This document shows positions 22,771 to 34,007 of a DNA stretch of 64,000 bases, piece after piece. The notes under the pieces are model-generated. The model was not told the DNA's origin, made no database searches, and was given only the letters and a program-made list of their open reading frames with translations. How positions within the stretch are numbered: position 1 is the stretch's first letter; every line of letters starts with the position of its first letter. The translations under genes and the position numbers were made by a program. Source of the stretch: Cryptomeria japonica (lineage: Eukaryota > Streptophyta > Pinopsida > Cupressales > Cupressaceae); the NCBI RefSeq assembly GCF_030272615.1, contig NC_081410.1:123373640-123437639 (forward strand). The letters are read 5' to 3'.

Positions 22771-23332
22771 ATCATAATGACTACCTTTAATTTTTTATTG
22801 TTCCACCCTACAATTTTATATTTGAGGTATGTAAAATAGTTGCTCTATAGAGTTTTTTATCTCTCTGCATTCTTTTGGTTGCCTTCATTTAAATTATGTA
22901 ATGTTTCCATGATTTTAAAAAATAAAGATTTTAGGAACAAGGTTTGATATGCATATATTTCTTATATACCAGCACAACAATTGAATGTTGGGGGTGTTAT
23001 GGATATTTTAATATAGGCATTTAAAATATAGAAGTATGGTTATTTTAGAGATTTTGGAAGTAACTACACATCAAATTTTGGGTGCCTTTGAAAAGAAAGT
23101 GGTATGATGAAATCTTTGGGCATAAAATAGATGAAATGCACTCCATACTACTACTGCACAATATTTTGGTCGATGATATTTTTATAATAATAAAGGAAGG
23201 TGTATGGAACAACCAAATTATTATCATTATAAACAATTAATATTTTAAGATCCTTTTATGATGTGTAAGTTGATAATATTTTATGAAAGGTCCCTAAATG
23301 AATACACTTTAAACTGATTTTAGCAATGACTA

Positions 23333-23449
23333 TCAGATGTAGACAAAATGAACTCTTTTTGGATTAGGATGGTACACAAAATCTACTATCAAAAGGTTGT
23401 CAAAAAATCTTGGGACTAGGAGGTGTGAACTAGCCTACCCTTTTGCTTT
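23333..23449. repeat. 117-bp direct repeat, copy 1
   Basis: It runs from tcagatgtagacaaaatgaa to the end of cctacccttttgctttg. Copy 2 lies 404 bp downstream with only a few differences. Its origin is unknown. Confidence 0.85.
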
Positions 23450-23736
23450 GGATTGCCTTGCATCCAAATGGTTTTGTTTGTTAATCTTCTCTATCATGGA
23501 TCACCTATCATAACACAACTTGCTAGCCAATGAAATCCATGATGTAGCATGAATCACCCAACATTACACAACTTGTTAGCTAGTAGTATTCACAATTCTT
23601 CTCTTTTCTCTTATCATATGACTAATAGTAAGCATCTCCTTAGTAGACCTAGAAGTCATATAACTTCTCCCGTGACAGAGTGTTCAAGTAGAATTATTGG
23701 GACTAGGAGGTGCAGATCGACCAGATCCTCCTCCTG

Positions 23737-23853
23737 TCAGATGTAGACAAAATGAATGCTTTTTGGATTAGGATGGTACACAAAATCTACTATCAAAAGG
23801 TTGTCAAAAATTCTTGGGACTAGGAGGTGTGAACTGGCCTACCCTTCTGCTTT
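23737..23853. repeat. 117-bp direct repeat, copy 2
   Basis: It matches 23333-23449. A third short match (gggactaggaggtg) lies just upstream at about 23699. Confidence 0.85.
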
Positions 23854-24025
23854 TCATGCCATCAAAATTTGAGTTTGATTATCATCATTTACATTGCCAA
23901 ATTCTTCACACAAAACTCCTGAATCAATTTCCCACACACAAAATGATGAAAAATAGGTTTGTTGATGGGGGCTTTCCTAGGTCAAACCTAATAGCCTATT
24001 ATAGTGATTTGTTCTATTATGGATA

Positions 24026-25071
24026 ATGTTGTGGGTCGGACGGCTTTGTCGTCGGTGCATGAAAGCATTGCATGAGTTCTACTTTAAAAATTACATGAAA
24101 CATTTTTCATTTATTTGATTCAGTTTTATTTGAAAAAAAGTTTATCAATGATGTTTCCTTTCTCCAAGAATTGGATCTAGGATCTTTCCGTCAGATAATA
24201 TGTAACATCCAATGACTAAATATTTTCTTTACAAATGCTTATTTTATTTAATTATCATCTAAGTGTGAATTAAAATTTATATCTATGCGGAAGTGGAAGA
24301 TACAAGCTCAAGACTCATGTGCAAGTAAATTTCGTAAAACAAAGCAAGCAGGCATTATCTTGAATGACATGGAAACAAGCTCATCAACTACCTAGAAGAG
24401 AGAAATTGGAGAAAAGAAGAGGAAAGTGTTAAAGGGTGATAAATACATAGAGAGTATGCAATACAAACAAACAATTTTTGGAGTGTGTGATCTGACGTCT
24501 CTAATTTATGTCCAGAGGGACTAACTAGTTTTGGAATACTTGGGAAACCTATTGGGCCACGCTGGGAGGAAATCAATATGTTCATGCAAGGACTACCTTT
24601 TTTCTATTACGAGAATGATGCTTTTGCATCAAACGATATTTTGAAGATAATATCTGAAACTTTCTATAGTGTGGAACTAGAGTTGGTGGATTCGAAGTAC
24701 TTTTCGGCTTCCAAACGACCAAGAGGTTATGTACACAATCTCGCAATAGAAGGATGATTTCAAGCATTACCTCTCCCCCCCATGACTATTCAGGAAGCAC
24801 TTCCTTAGACAAAGGACTATTGGCCTCCATGGGATCAAAGAAAAAAATTGAATTGCATAGACTGTAGATGATGTGTTGGTGTCCTTCATGAAGAACTCTG
24901 CACTATAATTAAAAATTCACGAGGGAAACCGGAAGATAGTGAACAAAAATACATTCTTGAAAAGTGGGAAGAATGGAACTTGGTTTGGGTGGGGCCAAGT
25001 CAGGTGGCTCCTCTAGAGGTTGATGAGATAGAAATAATATTAGGATTTGAAAAAGATCACACTCATGGAAC
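24026..25071 (+). repeat. Inverted repeat, left arm, first part
   Basis: The arm begins atgttgtgggtc and is the reverse complement of the right arm ending at 34499. Element D interrupts it at the TSD ggaac; the arm continues at 33072. In a sampled 190-base stretch roughly nine in ten bases match the other arm. Confidence 0.9.
24518..25071 (+). pseudogene. DRM-type DNA methyltransferase fragment, left arm
   Basis: The + reading has SFGILGKPIGP, then FMQGLPFFYYENDAFAS, ELVDSKYFSASKRPRGY, HNLAIEG, KDYWPPWDQRKKLNC, EKWEEWNLVWVGPSQ and VAPLEVDEIEIILGF followed by HTHGT. These follow the catalytic domain of plant Domains Rearranged Methyltransferases, which perform de novo cytosine methylation guided by small RNA. 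Stops follow AIEG and ALP and interrupt the segment after NC. The reading resumes beyond element D at 33072 with motif X (LGNIAFQIDTVAYHL) and then motif I. Motif X before motif I is the rearranged order typical of DRM. The N-terminal UBA region and motifs II-V are absent. Confidence 0.85.
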
Positions 25072-26241
25072 TATTAGGCCCAATATGGAAAGATAATGTA
25101 CTGAGAGGGGAGGGGTGAATCAGTACTTCAATTCCTTTCTTCAACAATATCTTTACTATTATGCATAAACCAAAAGCTGTTGTAACATAACATAAAGCTA
25201 AAACAAATAAATAACAATAATACATGATTCACTCCATAACACATATATTTTGGTTACGCAGAAACTCTTGGTTAGAGAGAAAAACTGCGGTGGGGATGAC
25301 ACCCACAACTTCACTACTGCAATAATAAAGGTTGCTCGGTTAGAGCTACATGTTTAGCTATTTCTGATAGTTTACCCTATTAGGAGTATCAAGATCTATT
25401 AGATCTACCTTGCTAAAGGATTTTACAACACTTAATCTAAATGTTGCACCTGGTTAGAGGCTTTACAATTTATAGACTTTGTTAGAGTCTTTTACCCTGT
25501 TAAAGGTTTCTCTTACAACTTCAAAATATTACAATAAAATCATTACAAATATTTGCAACTTCACATCTGAAATGTTATAGCAGATTCTATGTGCTCAAAT
25601 AAGATTACATTGCTTATAGCATACCTCAGTAACCCATAAAGTAGCTCAGTAAACCTTTCTATTTACTCTGTTCTTTGACTGTTCTTTGAAATCCTTCTCG
25701 GTGACCTCTGTGTCTCTGTAACAGTCATAACACTTAGTGCTTTCTTATGTATCACACATGTCTTGCTTCATACACTTATATCTAATCCTTATTTCATGTT
25801 GTATAAATAGATCTCTTATGTCGGTGATCCATTCATTGCTTCGATCCTACAAACATGATTTATCGAATGAATAACTATAAAAAATATTTCATTGGTTAGA
25901 TGACCTCAAAATCATACAAAATCTTGAAGTGCAATTTCCAATGTGATAACAGTTCTATGTTCCTCAATTTTGTAACATGTTTCCATATGTGTGTCTAGGT
26001 TCAATGAATCTGGTAACACGTTTCACTTGGTGTATATCAACTCGGTGTATCATCTTTGCTGCTCGATAGACATGGAATGATACTCGGTAGACAACTCGGT
26101 GTATACTGGGCTCTATGACTACTTTCTTCTATAATCGACTATTCTGTGCATACCGACTGAATATTTCAGTAGAGGTAACTGACTAGAGTATATAGAATGA
26201 CTTTGGATATAAAACTAATGGCAACTTAATAAGTAGTAACA
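25072..26241 (-). repeat. 3' LTR of element D
   Basis: In + view it starts TATTAGGCCCAATATGG and ends AAGTAGTAACA. It matches 31897-33066 closely and the E LTRs in the opposite orientation. Confidence 0.92.
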
Positions 26242-26598
26242 ATCTCCCCTTTTGACATTAGTTGAGATGTTTGACAAAATTACTTTCAAAGTCATAACTC
26301 AATAATCTATATACTTACAAAATTTGACTAAACAGATAGTCTATACATTAGTCAATGAAATAGTATATTCAGATATACTCCCCTTATCAATATACTGTAC
26401 AAAACTCTGATTTTGTATGCTCGGTGTAATAACTGTTTGATCCACTGCTCTGTTCTTTGTTCCCTGTCAAAATTGACTCTATATTTGAATACTCTGTTTT
26501 GCTTGGTATATACTCCCCTTGTATACTACACTCATTTTTGTTTGATACTTTGATGCTTTGATGCTATATCACTCCCCCTTTTTGACAAACATCAAAAT
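26242..26598 (-). other. Polypurine tract and 3' noncoding region of element D
   Basis: The tract aaaaggggagatt (- strand, 26242-26254) abuts the LTR. A second purine run, caaaaagggggagtgata, lies near 26568-26587 next to the ORF2 end. No gene is seen. Confidence 0.7.
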
Positions 26599-29500
26599 TT
26601 AGTTACCATTTGGTGGTGGCAACTGGTCAAAAATGGATTTGTACTCTGTTTGTGCGTCGGTAAGAGTGGCAGAGAGGGCATTCTTGACACTGTCGATTAA
26701 GGAATTCTGAGTTGTAATGTCAGCTAACAGTGAAATTAATCCATCTAATGTGCTTCCCTCTTGCTGAGTGGATAGGGAGGTAGCCTTATTGATCTGCTCT
26801 TGGATGGATGAAAGATGAGGAAGGAATAATGTTTGAAGTGTCATTACGTCCATCCTTATTTTGTGTTCTTCATTCCTTAGTTCCAATTGTTGAGCCATGA
26901 GCTATTGTAGCTTGGTATAAAAATTCTGTATGGAATGTGGCTCAGTGGTCAACTTATTTGAGAGATCGGTGATCTCTTTCTCAATTGCTTTAGTTTTATT
27001 CTTGATATCTTTAATAAATAAAGAGAATGTATAGAGTTTCTGAAATAAATAAAGAATGTTCTTGAGTTGAGGAGTCAACTCAGCAATAGATTTGACAAGT
27101 TTAACTTTGCCAATAGCTATAGCCTTTTGTACCTCTTCTATCATCTTAGCAGTGAGCTCCTTGTCCTTCAATTTGCTCAAATATTCCGATGCATCTACTC
27201 CAGATGTCTCTATCTTGGTTAGGAGTTCATCCAATTGTACATGGATGGCTGCATCTATTGTCACTGTAGCTTCAAGTAGCATATCAGTTAAGAGTGCTTT
27301 CACCTTCTGAAGTACTTTATTTTTCTTTTTAATAGCCATTTGCTTCTCTTGTTCGACTTTTGCTTTGCATAGTTCACCAAAATCAATGAGTGCTTGCCCT
27401 TTTAATTTAGATAGATCAACATTCGGCAACACTATTGGTTTTGACAAATCAACTTTGAAACTATGATTTTTCATTTTCTTTTCTTTACCTTTCACCAATT
27501 GAACTAAGACAATGGCTTGTGAGGCTTGATGACCCTCGGTAGGTTGCTCGGTAGAGGCAACACTTTGGTCGGTTATTTTAGCCTCTGTAGAGTCCTTTGG
27601 TGTCTCTAAGCTTGGTGTCTTGGTTGCAACATCTTCAGTGCTGGAAGGTGCTTGTGAGGTCTGTTCCCTAGTGGCTTGAGAAGTACCTTCTCCTATTGTA
27701 GACTTGTGACCTTTGATGCCTTGTTTTGTATCCTGAGGGGCCTCGATTGAGACAAGTTGATTGACTGGAGGATAGGGCTGAACTTGTTCCAAGATTGACT
27801 CACTAGATACAAGTTGGGCATAAGCGTTCCCTTCTATCATTTCCTATTCCAGTGCCTCTGTATCCATGATAGCTTCATCTTCTTGTATGGTGTCAGCAGG
27901 GTCTTGCTTGGCAACATCAGGATCTTGCTCGGTGACATCAATTATTTCAACTTCAGCTTGCTCACCGACATCCTTGATGCGAAAGATTTCCTGCCATTTT
28001 TCCTTGGTCTCTTTCTCTTCTTCCAGATAAAGTCCATTCATTAATTTTAAAGCTTTTTGCTTGACTAGGAAGTTTTTGTGGTAGTTTGTCAGACTTTCTT
28101 TGATTTCATCTACCAACATGTCTGAAAAGAGATGTACCAAACTTCTTTCTCTAATCTATTTTTCCAAGTCCATTGCATGTTTCCACCTATTATCAATATG
28201 CACATATAATTCTTTTAGAAGAGAATTAGAGACTTCCAATGGGACCAATCAAAATTTCAAAAGTGTACAGATGACAGCTTCTTCTATTTGTCTCTTTTCG
28301 GCATCATTTCTGGATTCATACTTAACATATCTGAATGATCCAAATCCACCATATTGCTTCAAATTAGCACAAAAATTTTCAACACTATGTACATTTACCT
28401 TCTTGCTCTTGACAATCTGAAATTTACTTGCATCTTCAGATTCGGTGTCACTAGACTCTTTTGCCAAGATGAGTCTGTGAGTAGATTTCTTGTAAGTTTT
28501 TGTTACCTTGGGTGCGGCAACACTCTTTGTTTTCTTACTCGGTGAAGCTGTGGAAGCTCTTGTATTAGGTCTCTTTGCTAGAGGAGTCGGTGTTCCCTTT
28601 GATATATCCAGCTTCTTCCTTTTCAATACTTTTCCCTTAGGCAATTTAGTGCTCAGTGTAATAGCTACCTCTTGGGCTTCAGATTCCTCTTCGGTAATGG
28701 CTATAGTGCCCTTGACAGGTGTGGAGGAAGAATCTTCTCCAAATTTCTCCATTAATGCCTTTATCATCTTTGTTGCCTTCCTTGTAGCTTTGGGTACTAC
28801 AATTCTCATTTTTACTTTTTCCTTCACTTCTTCATATGTTCCATACCTTAGTTCGGTAGCATGCCTTGGTAAAGTGAGGAATGCATCTATCTATTGTTTT
28901 GTGATGTCAAAATCAATCTCGTAACCCATAGGTGGCAAAGATTGAGTTCTCGGTTTCACAGCATTCACATAATAGTAGTCAGTGTCCACTTCAAAACATA
29001 TGTCATCCTTGTATTTTTCCATTAGCTGGGGTGGAATTCTATGCCTGTTATGCATCCTTTCCTGAAACTTGCTAAAATAGTCATCCATAATATCATTAAA
29101 ATTATCACCTAGACGTTTGATGTAGTCTTTGATTTGATGGGTGATTGGTCGGTGTAGCTCCCAGACTACTTTACTGACTGATGGAAAGAATTTTTCAAAA
29201 TAGAAAAACATGCAAACTAACAGTGATCCAAACTTCAGTGTATTCGCCGATTTGTTCTTCTTCAGCTTCCTTATAGTGTTCAGATTTTCAAACAGGTTTT
29301 TCAGCAATACCTCACATAAATCAATTTTCATGCCTTTCTTCACAATTTTGTATGCTAGGTCGACTGCTGCACAAGGTACACTGTTTTCCCTTGCCGATTG
29401 GAAGAAACAGTAACCAATTACTCTAATGGCAAACTTTAGCTCTGCATCAGTGACATTATTCAATTTCAGTCCTCTATAATCTGATTCTACTCTGGTTAAA

Positions 29501-29970
29501 CTGATCAATTCCTTTTGTGATATCATTTTCTGAGCTCGGGCATGATCATAAATAGGGTAACCAGTGATCAAATGAATTATTTCCTTGGTGATCTTAAATG
29601 GTTTCTCTTCTAGCCACATGAAGTCATCATGAACTCTGCTCAGAACAAACTTGTCCCACTGGGGTTTGAATACATGGGGATAAGTTAGAGCTTCAATCAA
29701 TCCCTTGATCTTAATGTGCTCATACTTGCTATCCATTCTACCATCGGTGCATAATTCATCATATGTGTCCTTGATTTCAACATGACCTAGTTCTTCAACT
29801 TGACATTTGGTAAAGAATCTCACATCCTCGACTAATAAAACTCTATCCGGAATGAGTAAAAATTCAGTTTTGTCATCCAGTTCAAATGCAATTTTTGGAG
29901 TTAAAGAGTATTTTAGTGAGGTCTTTTCAATGTTCTCAACAACAATAGGATCTTGGATCTTAGGTGCCAT
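26599..29970 (-). pseudogene. ORF2 of element D, unknown function, five in-frame stops
   Basis: A single frame of 1,124 codons runs from MAPKIQDPIVVENIEK to FDQLPPPNGN without any frameshift. It has stops at 28893-28891 (TAG), 28251-28249 (TGA), 28158-28156 (TAG), 27846-27844 (TAG) and 26904-26902 (TAG). The N-terminal ~350 residues look globular (WLEEKPFKITKEIIHLITGY, KFAIRVIGYCFFQSA). A Lys/Arg-rich segment with KRKK and KKTK follows, then an acidic stretch. The C-terminal third is rich in Lys/Glu heptads suggesting coiled coil. The N-terminal part is faintly like plant transposon-associated domains (PMD or Transposase_32), but I could not establish this. Element E has the same ORF with some of the same stops. 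No function is assigned. Confidence 0.8.
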
Positions 29971-30522
29971 TATAGATTTCAGATAAATTCTAACAAAAGA
30001 TCCTTAGGGTTTGAAGATTTTCAAATGGTAGATGCTTCACACTTAGCAAATAATAACAACTTGATATGATCGATAAACCAGCTTAACAATGCATTGAGAT
30101 TGATGTAAATACCTTTGAATTTTGCTTTGGAGGAGGTTTGATCACCTTTGAATCGCTTGCTCTGCTCTCTTGAAAACTTGGTAAGTGTAAAATGACCACG
30201 TAAATGCTTTAAGTACACAATATACCTTATCGGGCTCCGTGCAGGTTAGGTTAAAAACATTAAATGCACTCGGTTCCACTAAACTTTCTTTCCTTTTTGC
30301 GCTTTAACCAAGTAACCAGACTTTCTTCATTTACCAACTTGACAGGCTTCCTGTATTCACCGACTTGACAGTCTTCCTATAAAGTGCTCCGTGAGACTTT
30401 GATAGAATTTCAAACTTTCTAATACATCTTAATTATGTAGATTTTGAATTAAGTATATAATAAAATAGGAACTGTTAAGATTTAATCTTTGAGAGAATGC
30501 AGTTCCTTCATTCCTTTAATGA
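29971..30522 (-). other. Spacer between gag-like ORF and ORF2 in element D
   Basis: About 550 bases without a gene. The equivalent region of E (57734-58287) is similar. It could hold a splice acceptor or internal start for ORF2; none could be confirmed. Confidence 0.5.
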
Positions 30523-31834
30523 TTAATTTGGAATAGGTGCACCTAACTTGGTAGGTAAGGTGCTTTCTTCATTTGACACAATTTCCTTCTTTTTCCAAAT
30601 CATCTGGAGTTTTATTTTTATCTCTTCAATAGCTCCTCTTGGTTGATCTTTGCAATCTCCAACCAAGTGTCCAACTTTGTGACAATGAAAACATGCCATA
30701 CTAGGATTTCTCCATGATCTTCGATTTTTCATTCTAAACCTTATAAAACTGTTGGCACTTATGTGTCCATATCTTCCACAACATTCACACCGTATCCTTG
30801 TATTGTAATCCCATGGTACTACAGCATATTGTCGGTAAGGATCTGTGTGAGTTCGGTAGCTTCCAGTGTTTGCTCGGTGTGCATACCACATATAGTTCTT
30901 TTGCTTATACCAACACTTCTCCGTACTATGTCCATATTTATTGCAGTTTTTACAAAATCCTTTGAATTTTGCCTTCTGATAATTGCTACCAGACTTTGTC
31001 CTACAATGGTTAGATGTGTGACAATAACCATTAAACTTTGTGACATTCGGTTGCTTACCTTTTCTAATTTGGCACATGTTAGCAGTATGACCTTGATCTC
31101 CATAGTAGTTGCAAATGGGCTTCTTTCTTTTGATGATCTTCTTGTTTCCAACTTGCTTTGATGATTCTCCTCTCTTGGTAGTATGAATTCCTTTGTAACC
31201 GAGTCTTGCATCTTTGTTGGGTCTTCTTGTATTCAGTTGCTCATCCAACATCTTTGATGCTTCATAACTCTTCTTCAGTGTTTCCTTGGATTTCTTCTCT
31301 ATTTCAAGTTCATTGGTCAACCTTGATACTTCAAGTTTCAATGTTTGATTCTCATCATCTTTCAGATTTGCTTCATGATCTGCATAACCTAGTTGATTCT
31401 GACAAATTTTGTTGAATCCCAGTCAACCTTGTGATTTCATCATTCTTTTTAGATACTAATGCTTTAAGCTATTGATTTTCTCTTTCTAGATCTCTTACTT
31501 TATCCTCAGCTGTCCTCAATGCATCAAGATTTTCAGTCATCTGTGTGTTGAAATGTTCATGTTCTCTTTTCATTGCTTTTAGCGGATCAGTCAGTGCTTT
31601 GTTCTTTTCTTTCAATGCTTCAATCATTTCTTCAGTCTCTTCAGACATACTATTCTCAGATGATGTTTCAATTTGTTCCACCAGCTCTTGAGAGTCCTGT
31701 AAATCATCAAACAATCTTCATCTAACTTTTAGAGATTTTTGCATTTGTCTTTGCATGTCTCCAATCACCTGATTAGCATGATCCAACTCTTCTTGCAGAT
31801 ACACAATCCTCCAAGATTGTTTATAGCCTTCCAT
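30523..31834 (-). pseudogene. Gag-like coiled-coil and zinc-knuckle protein of element D
   Basis: I start at the ATG at 31834-31832 (MEGYKQSWRIVYLQEEL), which lies about 50 bases after the PBS and is shared with E. The first ~200 residues are heptad-rich coiled coil. An array of Cys/His knuckles follows: CNYYGDQGHTANMC (second Cys changed; E keeps CNYCG), CKNCNKYGHSTEKC, CECCGRYGHISANS (last Cys changed) and CFHCHKVGHLVGDC, plus a degenerate one between. A TGA near 31720, a TAG at 31471-31469 and a one-base insertion near 31405 break it. Knuckles indicate RNA binding, as in gag nucleocapsid. No capsid domain was recognised with confidence. Confidence 0.85.
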
Positions 31835-31882
31835 TGATAAGATCTTTCTCTTTAGGTTGTTAAACACTTTTCCAAGATTCAG

Positions 31883-31894
31883 GCTCTGACACCA
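31883..31894 (-). other. Primer-binding site of element D
   Basis: TGGTGTCAGAGC on the - strand, two bases inside the 5' LTR. It differs from the initiator-Met site, and from element E, by one base (A to G). Confidence 0.9.
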
Positions 31895-31896
31895 AT

Positions 31897-33066
31897 TGTT
31901 AGGCCCACTATGGAAAGCTAATGTACTGAGAGGGGAGGGGTGAATCAGTACTTCAATTCCTTTCTTCAACAATATCTTTATTATTATGCATAAACCAAAA
32001 GCTTCTATAACATAACATAAAGCTAAAACAAATAAATAACAATCATACATGATTCACTCCATAACACATATATTTTGGTTACGTAGAAAGTCTTGGTTAG
32101 AGAGAAAAATTGCAGTGGGGATGACACCCACAACTTCACTACTGCAATAATAAAGGTTGCTCGGTTAGAGCTACATGTTTAGCTATTTCTGATAGCTTAC
32201 CCTGTTAGGAGTATCAAGATCTGTTAGATCTACCTTGCTAAAGGATTTTACAACACTTAATCTAAATTTTGCACCTGATTAGAGGCTTTACAATTTATAG
32301 ACTTTGTTAGAGTCTTTTACCCTGTTAAAGGTTTCTCTTACAACTTCAAAATATTACAATAAAATCATTACAAATATCTGCAACTTCACATCTGAAATGT
32401 TATAGCAGATTCTATGTGCTCAAATAAGATTACATTGATTATAGCACACCTCGGTAACCCATAAAGTAACTCGGTAAACCTTTCTGTTTACTCTGTTCTT
32501 TGACTGTTCTCTAAAATCCTTCTCGGTGACCTTTGTGTCTCTGTAACAGTCATAACACTTAGTGCTTTCTTATGTATCACACATGTCTTGCTTCATACAC
32601 TTATATCTGATCCTTATTTCATGTTGTATAAATAGATCTCTTATGTCGGTGATCCATTCATTGCTTCGATCCTACAAACATGATTTATCGAATGAATAAC
32701 TATAAAAAATATTTCATTGGTTAGATGACCTCAAAATCATACAAAATCTTGAAGTGCAATTTCCAATGTGATAACAGTTCTATGTTCCTCAATTTTGTAA
32801 CATGTTTCCATATGTGTGTCTAGGTTCAATGAATCTGGTAACATGTTTCACTCGGTGTATATCAACTCGGTGTATCATCTTTGCTGCTCGGTAGACATGG
32901 AATGATACTTGGTAGACAGCTCGGTGTATACTGGGCTCTGTGACTACTTTCTTCTATAACCGACTATTCTGTGCATACCGACTAAATATTTCGGTAGAGG
33001 TAACCGACTAGAGTATATAGAATGACTTTGGATATAAAACTAATGGCAATTTAATAAGTAGTAATA
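31897..33066 (-). repeat. 5' LTR of element D
   Basis: In + view it starts TGTTAGGCCCACTATGG and ends AAGTAGTAATA; the outer end should read AACA. A TATA-like motif (tttatacaac on the - strand) lies near 32625-32635. Confidence 0.92.
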
Positions 33067-33071
33067 GGAAC

Positions 33072-33248
33072 TTCGTGTGCAACTGATCGATTATGTTGTT
33101 TGGGTAATATTGCATTCCAAATAGATACAGTTGCATACCATTTATATGTCTTGAAAGAATTTTATCCTGATGGCATTAAATTAATGTACTTTCTCTTCTA
33201 TCTGGTATTGGTGGAGTAGAGGTTGCATTGCATAGACCTAGGATACAT
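33072..33248 (+). repeat. Inverted repeat, left arm, second part, with DRM motifs X and I
   Basis: This completes the left arm after element D. Its + reading gives TDRLCCLGNIAFQIDTVAYH, then YPDGIKL. After a one-base shift near 33185 it gives LSLLSGIGGVEVALHR (33189 onwards), the SAM-binding motif I of DRM methyltransferases (usually LSLFSGIGGAEVALHRLG). The arm ends at 33248, just before the 26-bp spacer. Confidence 0.85.
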
Positions 33249-33274
33249 ATTTTTGCAGATACAACACAAGTTAA
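33249..33274. other. 26-bp spacer of the inverted repeat
   Basis: The bases between the arms start atttttgcagatac. Outward from it, gatacat on the left pairs with atgtac on the right and the pairing then continues with mismatches. It would be the loop of a hairpin if the locus were transcribed through. Confidence 0.75.
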
Positions 33275-34007
33275 ATGTACCCCCAGTCGATGCAAAGAAA
33301 CCTCTTCTCTAGAGATCACCAGAAAATAGAGAAAGAATTTTAATTTAATACCATCAGGATAAAAGGATTTAATCAAGACAGACAAATGGTATGCAACTGT
33401 ATCTATTTGGAATGCAATATTACCCAAACAATGCAATCGATCAGTCACACATGAAGTTCCAGGAGTGTGATATTTTTTAAATCCTAATATTATTTCTATC
33501 TCATCAACCTCTAGAGGAGCCACTTGACTTGGCACCACCCAAACCAAGATCCTTTATTCCCACTTTTCAAGAATGTATTTCTGTTCACTATCTTGTAGTT
33601 TCCCTCGTGAATTTTGAATTATAGTGGAGAGTTCTTCATGAAGGACACCACCACATCATCTAGAGTCTATGCTTCAATTTTTTTCTTTGATCCCATGGAG
33701 GCCAATAGTCCTTTGTCTGAGGAAATGCTTCCTGAATAGTCATGGAGGGGAGAGGTAATGCTTGAAATTGCCCTTCTATTGCGAGATTGTTTACATAACC
33801 TCTTGGTCTTCTGGAAGTTGAAAAGTACTTCGAATCCACCAACTCTGGTTCCACACTATAGAAATTTTTGGATATTGTCTTCCAAATATCCTTCGATGCA
33901 AAAGAATCATTCTCATAATAGAAAAAAGGTGGCCCTTGCATGAACACATTGATTTCCTCCAAGTGTGGCCCAATAGGTTTCCCAGGAATTCCAAAACCAG
34001 TTAGTCC
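33275..34007 (-). pseudogene. DRM-type DNA methyltransferase fragment, right arm
   Basis: Read on the - strand: GLTGFGIPGKPIGPHLEE, FMQGPPFFYYENDSFAS, KTISKNFYSVEPELVDSKYF, RPRGYVNNLAIEG, QTKDYWPPWDQRKK, VPSQVAPLEVDEIEIILGF, LGNIAFQIDTVAYHLSV and LHRLGVHLTCVVSAKI. The first open stretch (33962-33660) is better preserved than the left arm. Frameshifts lie between 33660 and 33547, and motif I is damaged: FSG is followed by DL instead of IGG. The order, motif X before motif I, is DRM-like. Known DRM genes continue through motifs II-V, which are missing. The sequence at 34008-34499 is the upstream, probably intronic, part of the same gene copy. Confidence 0.85.

Larger units (their letters stand above)
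20043..24025. other. AT-rich intergenic DNA with relics
   Basis: No gene is supported; all frames are short. Contents: AT-rich low-complexity DNA with many attcata-type words (20280-20420), a diverged gypsy relic (about 21880-22400), a ~94-bp direct duplication (22584-22770) and a 117-bp direct repeat pair (23333 and 23737). Confidence 0.6.
25072..33066 (-). mobile_element. Element D: LTR element with gag-like ORF and unknown ORF2, no pol
   Basis: The LTRs are 25072-26241 and 31897-33066 (1,170 bp each), with TSD ggaac at 25067-25071 and 33067-33071. On the - strand the order is PBS (tggtgtcagagc, one change from the initiator-Met site), gag-like zinc-knuckle ORF, ~1,124-codon ORF2, polypurine tract. 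There is no protease, RT or integrase, so it is non-autonomous. It is inserted in the left arm of the DRM inverted repeat. Both outer termini read TA where TG and CA are expected, while the inner ones are regular. Confidence 0.9.

Noticed and set aside
28508-28924. 138-residue + frame and other + frames over 26600-30000
   Set aside because: Shadows of element D ORF2, which is on the - strand and conserved in E.
26599-29970. Firm claim of programmed stop readthrough in ORF2
   Set aside because: The contexts after the shared stops do not match a known readthrough consensus; common descent from a broken master explains them as well.
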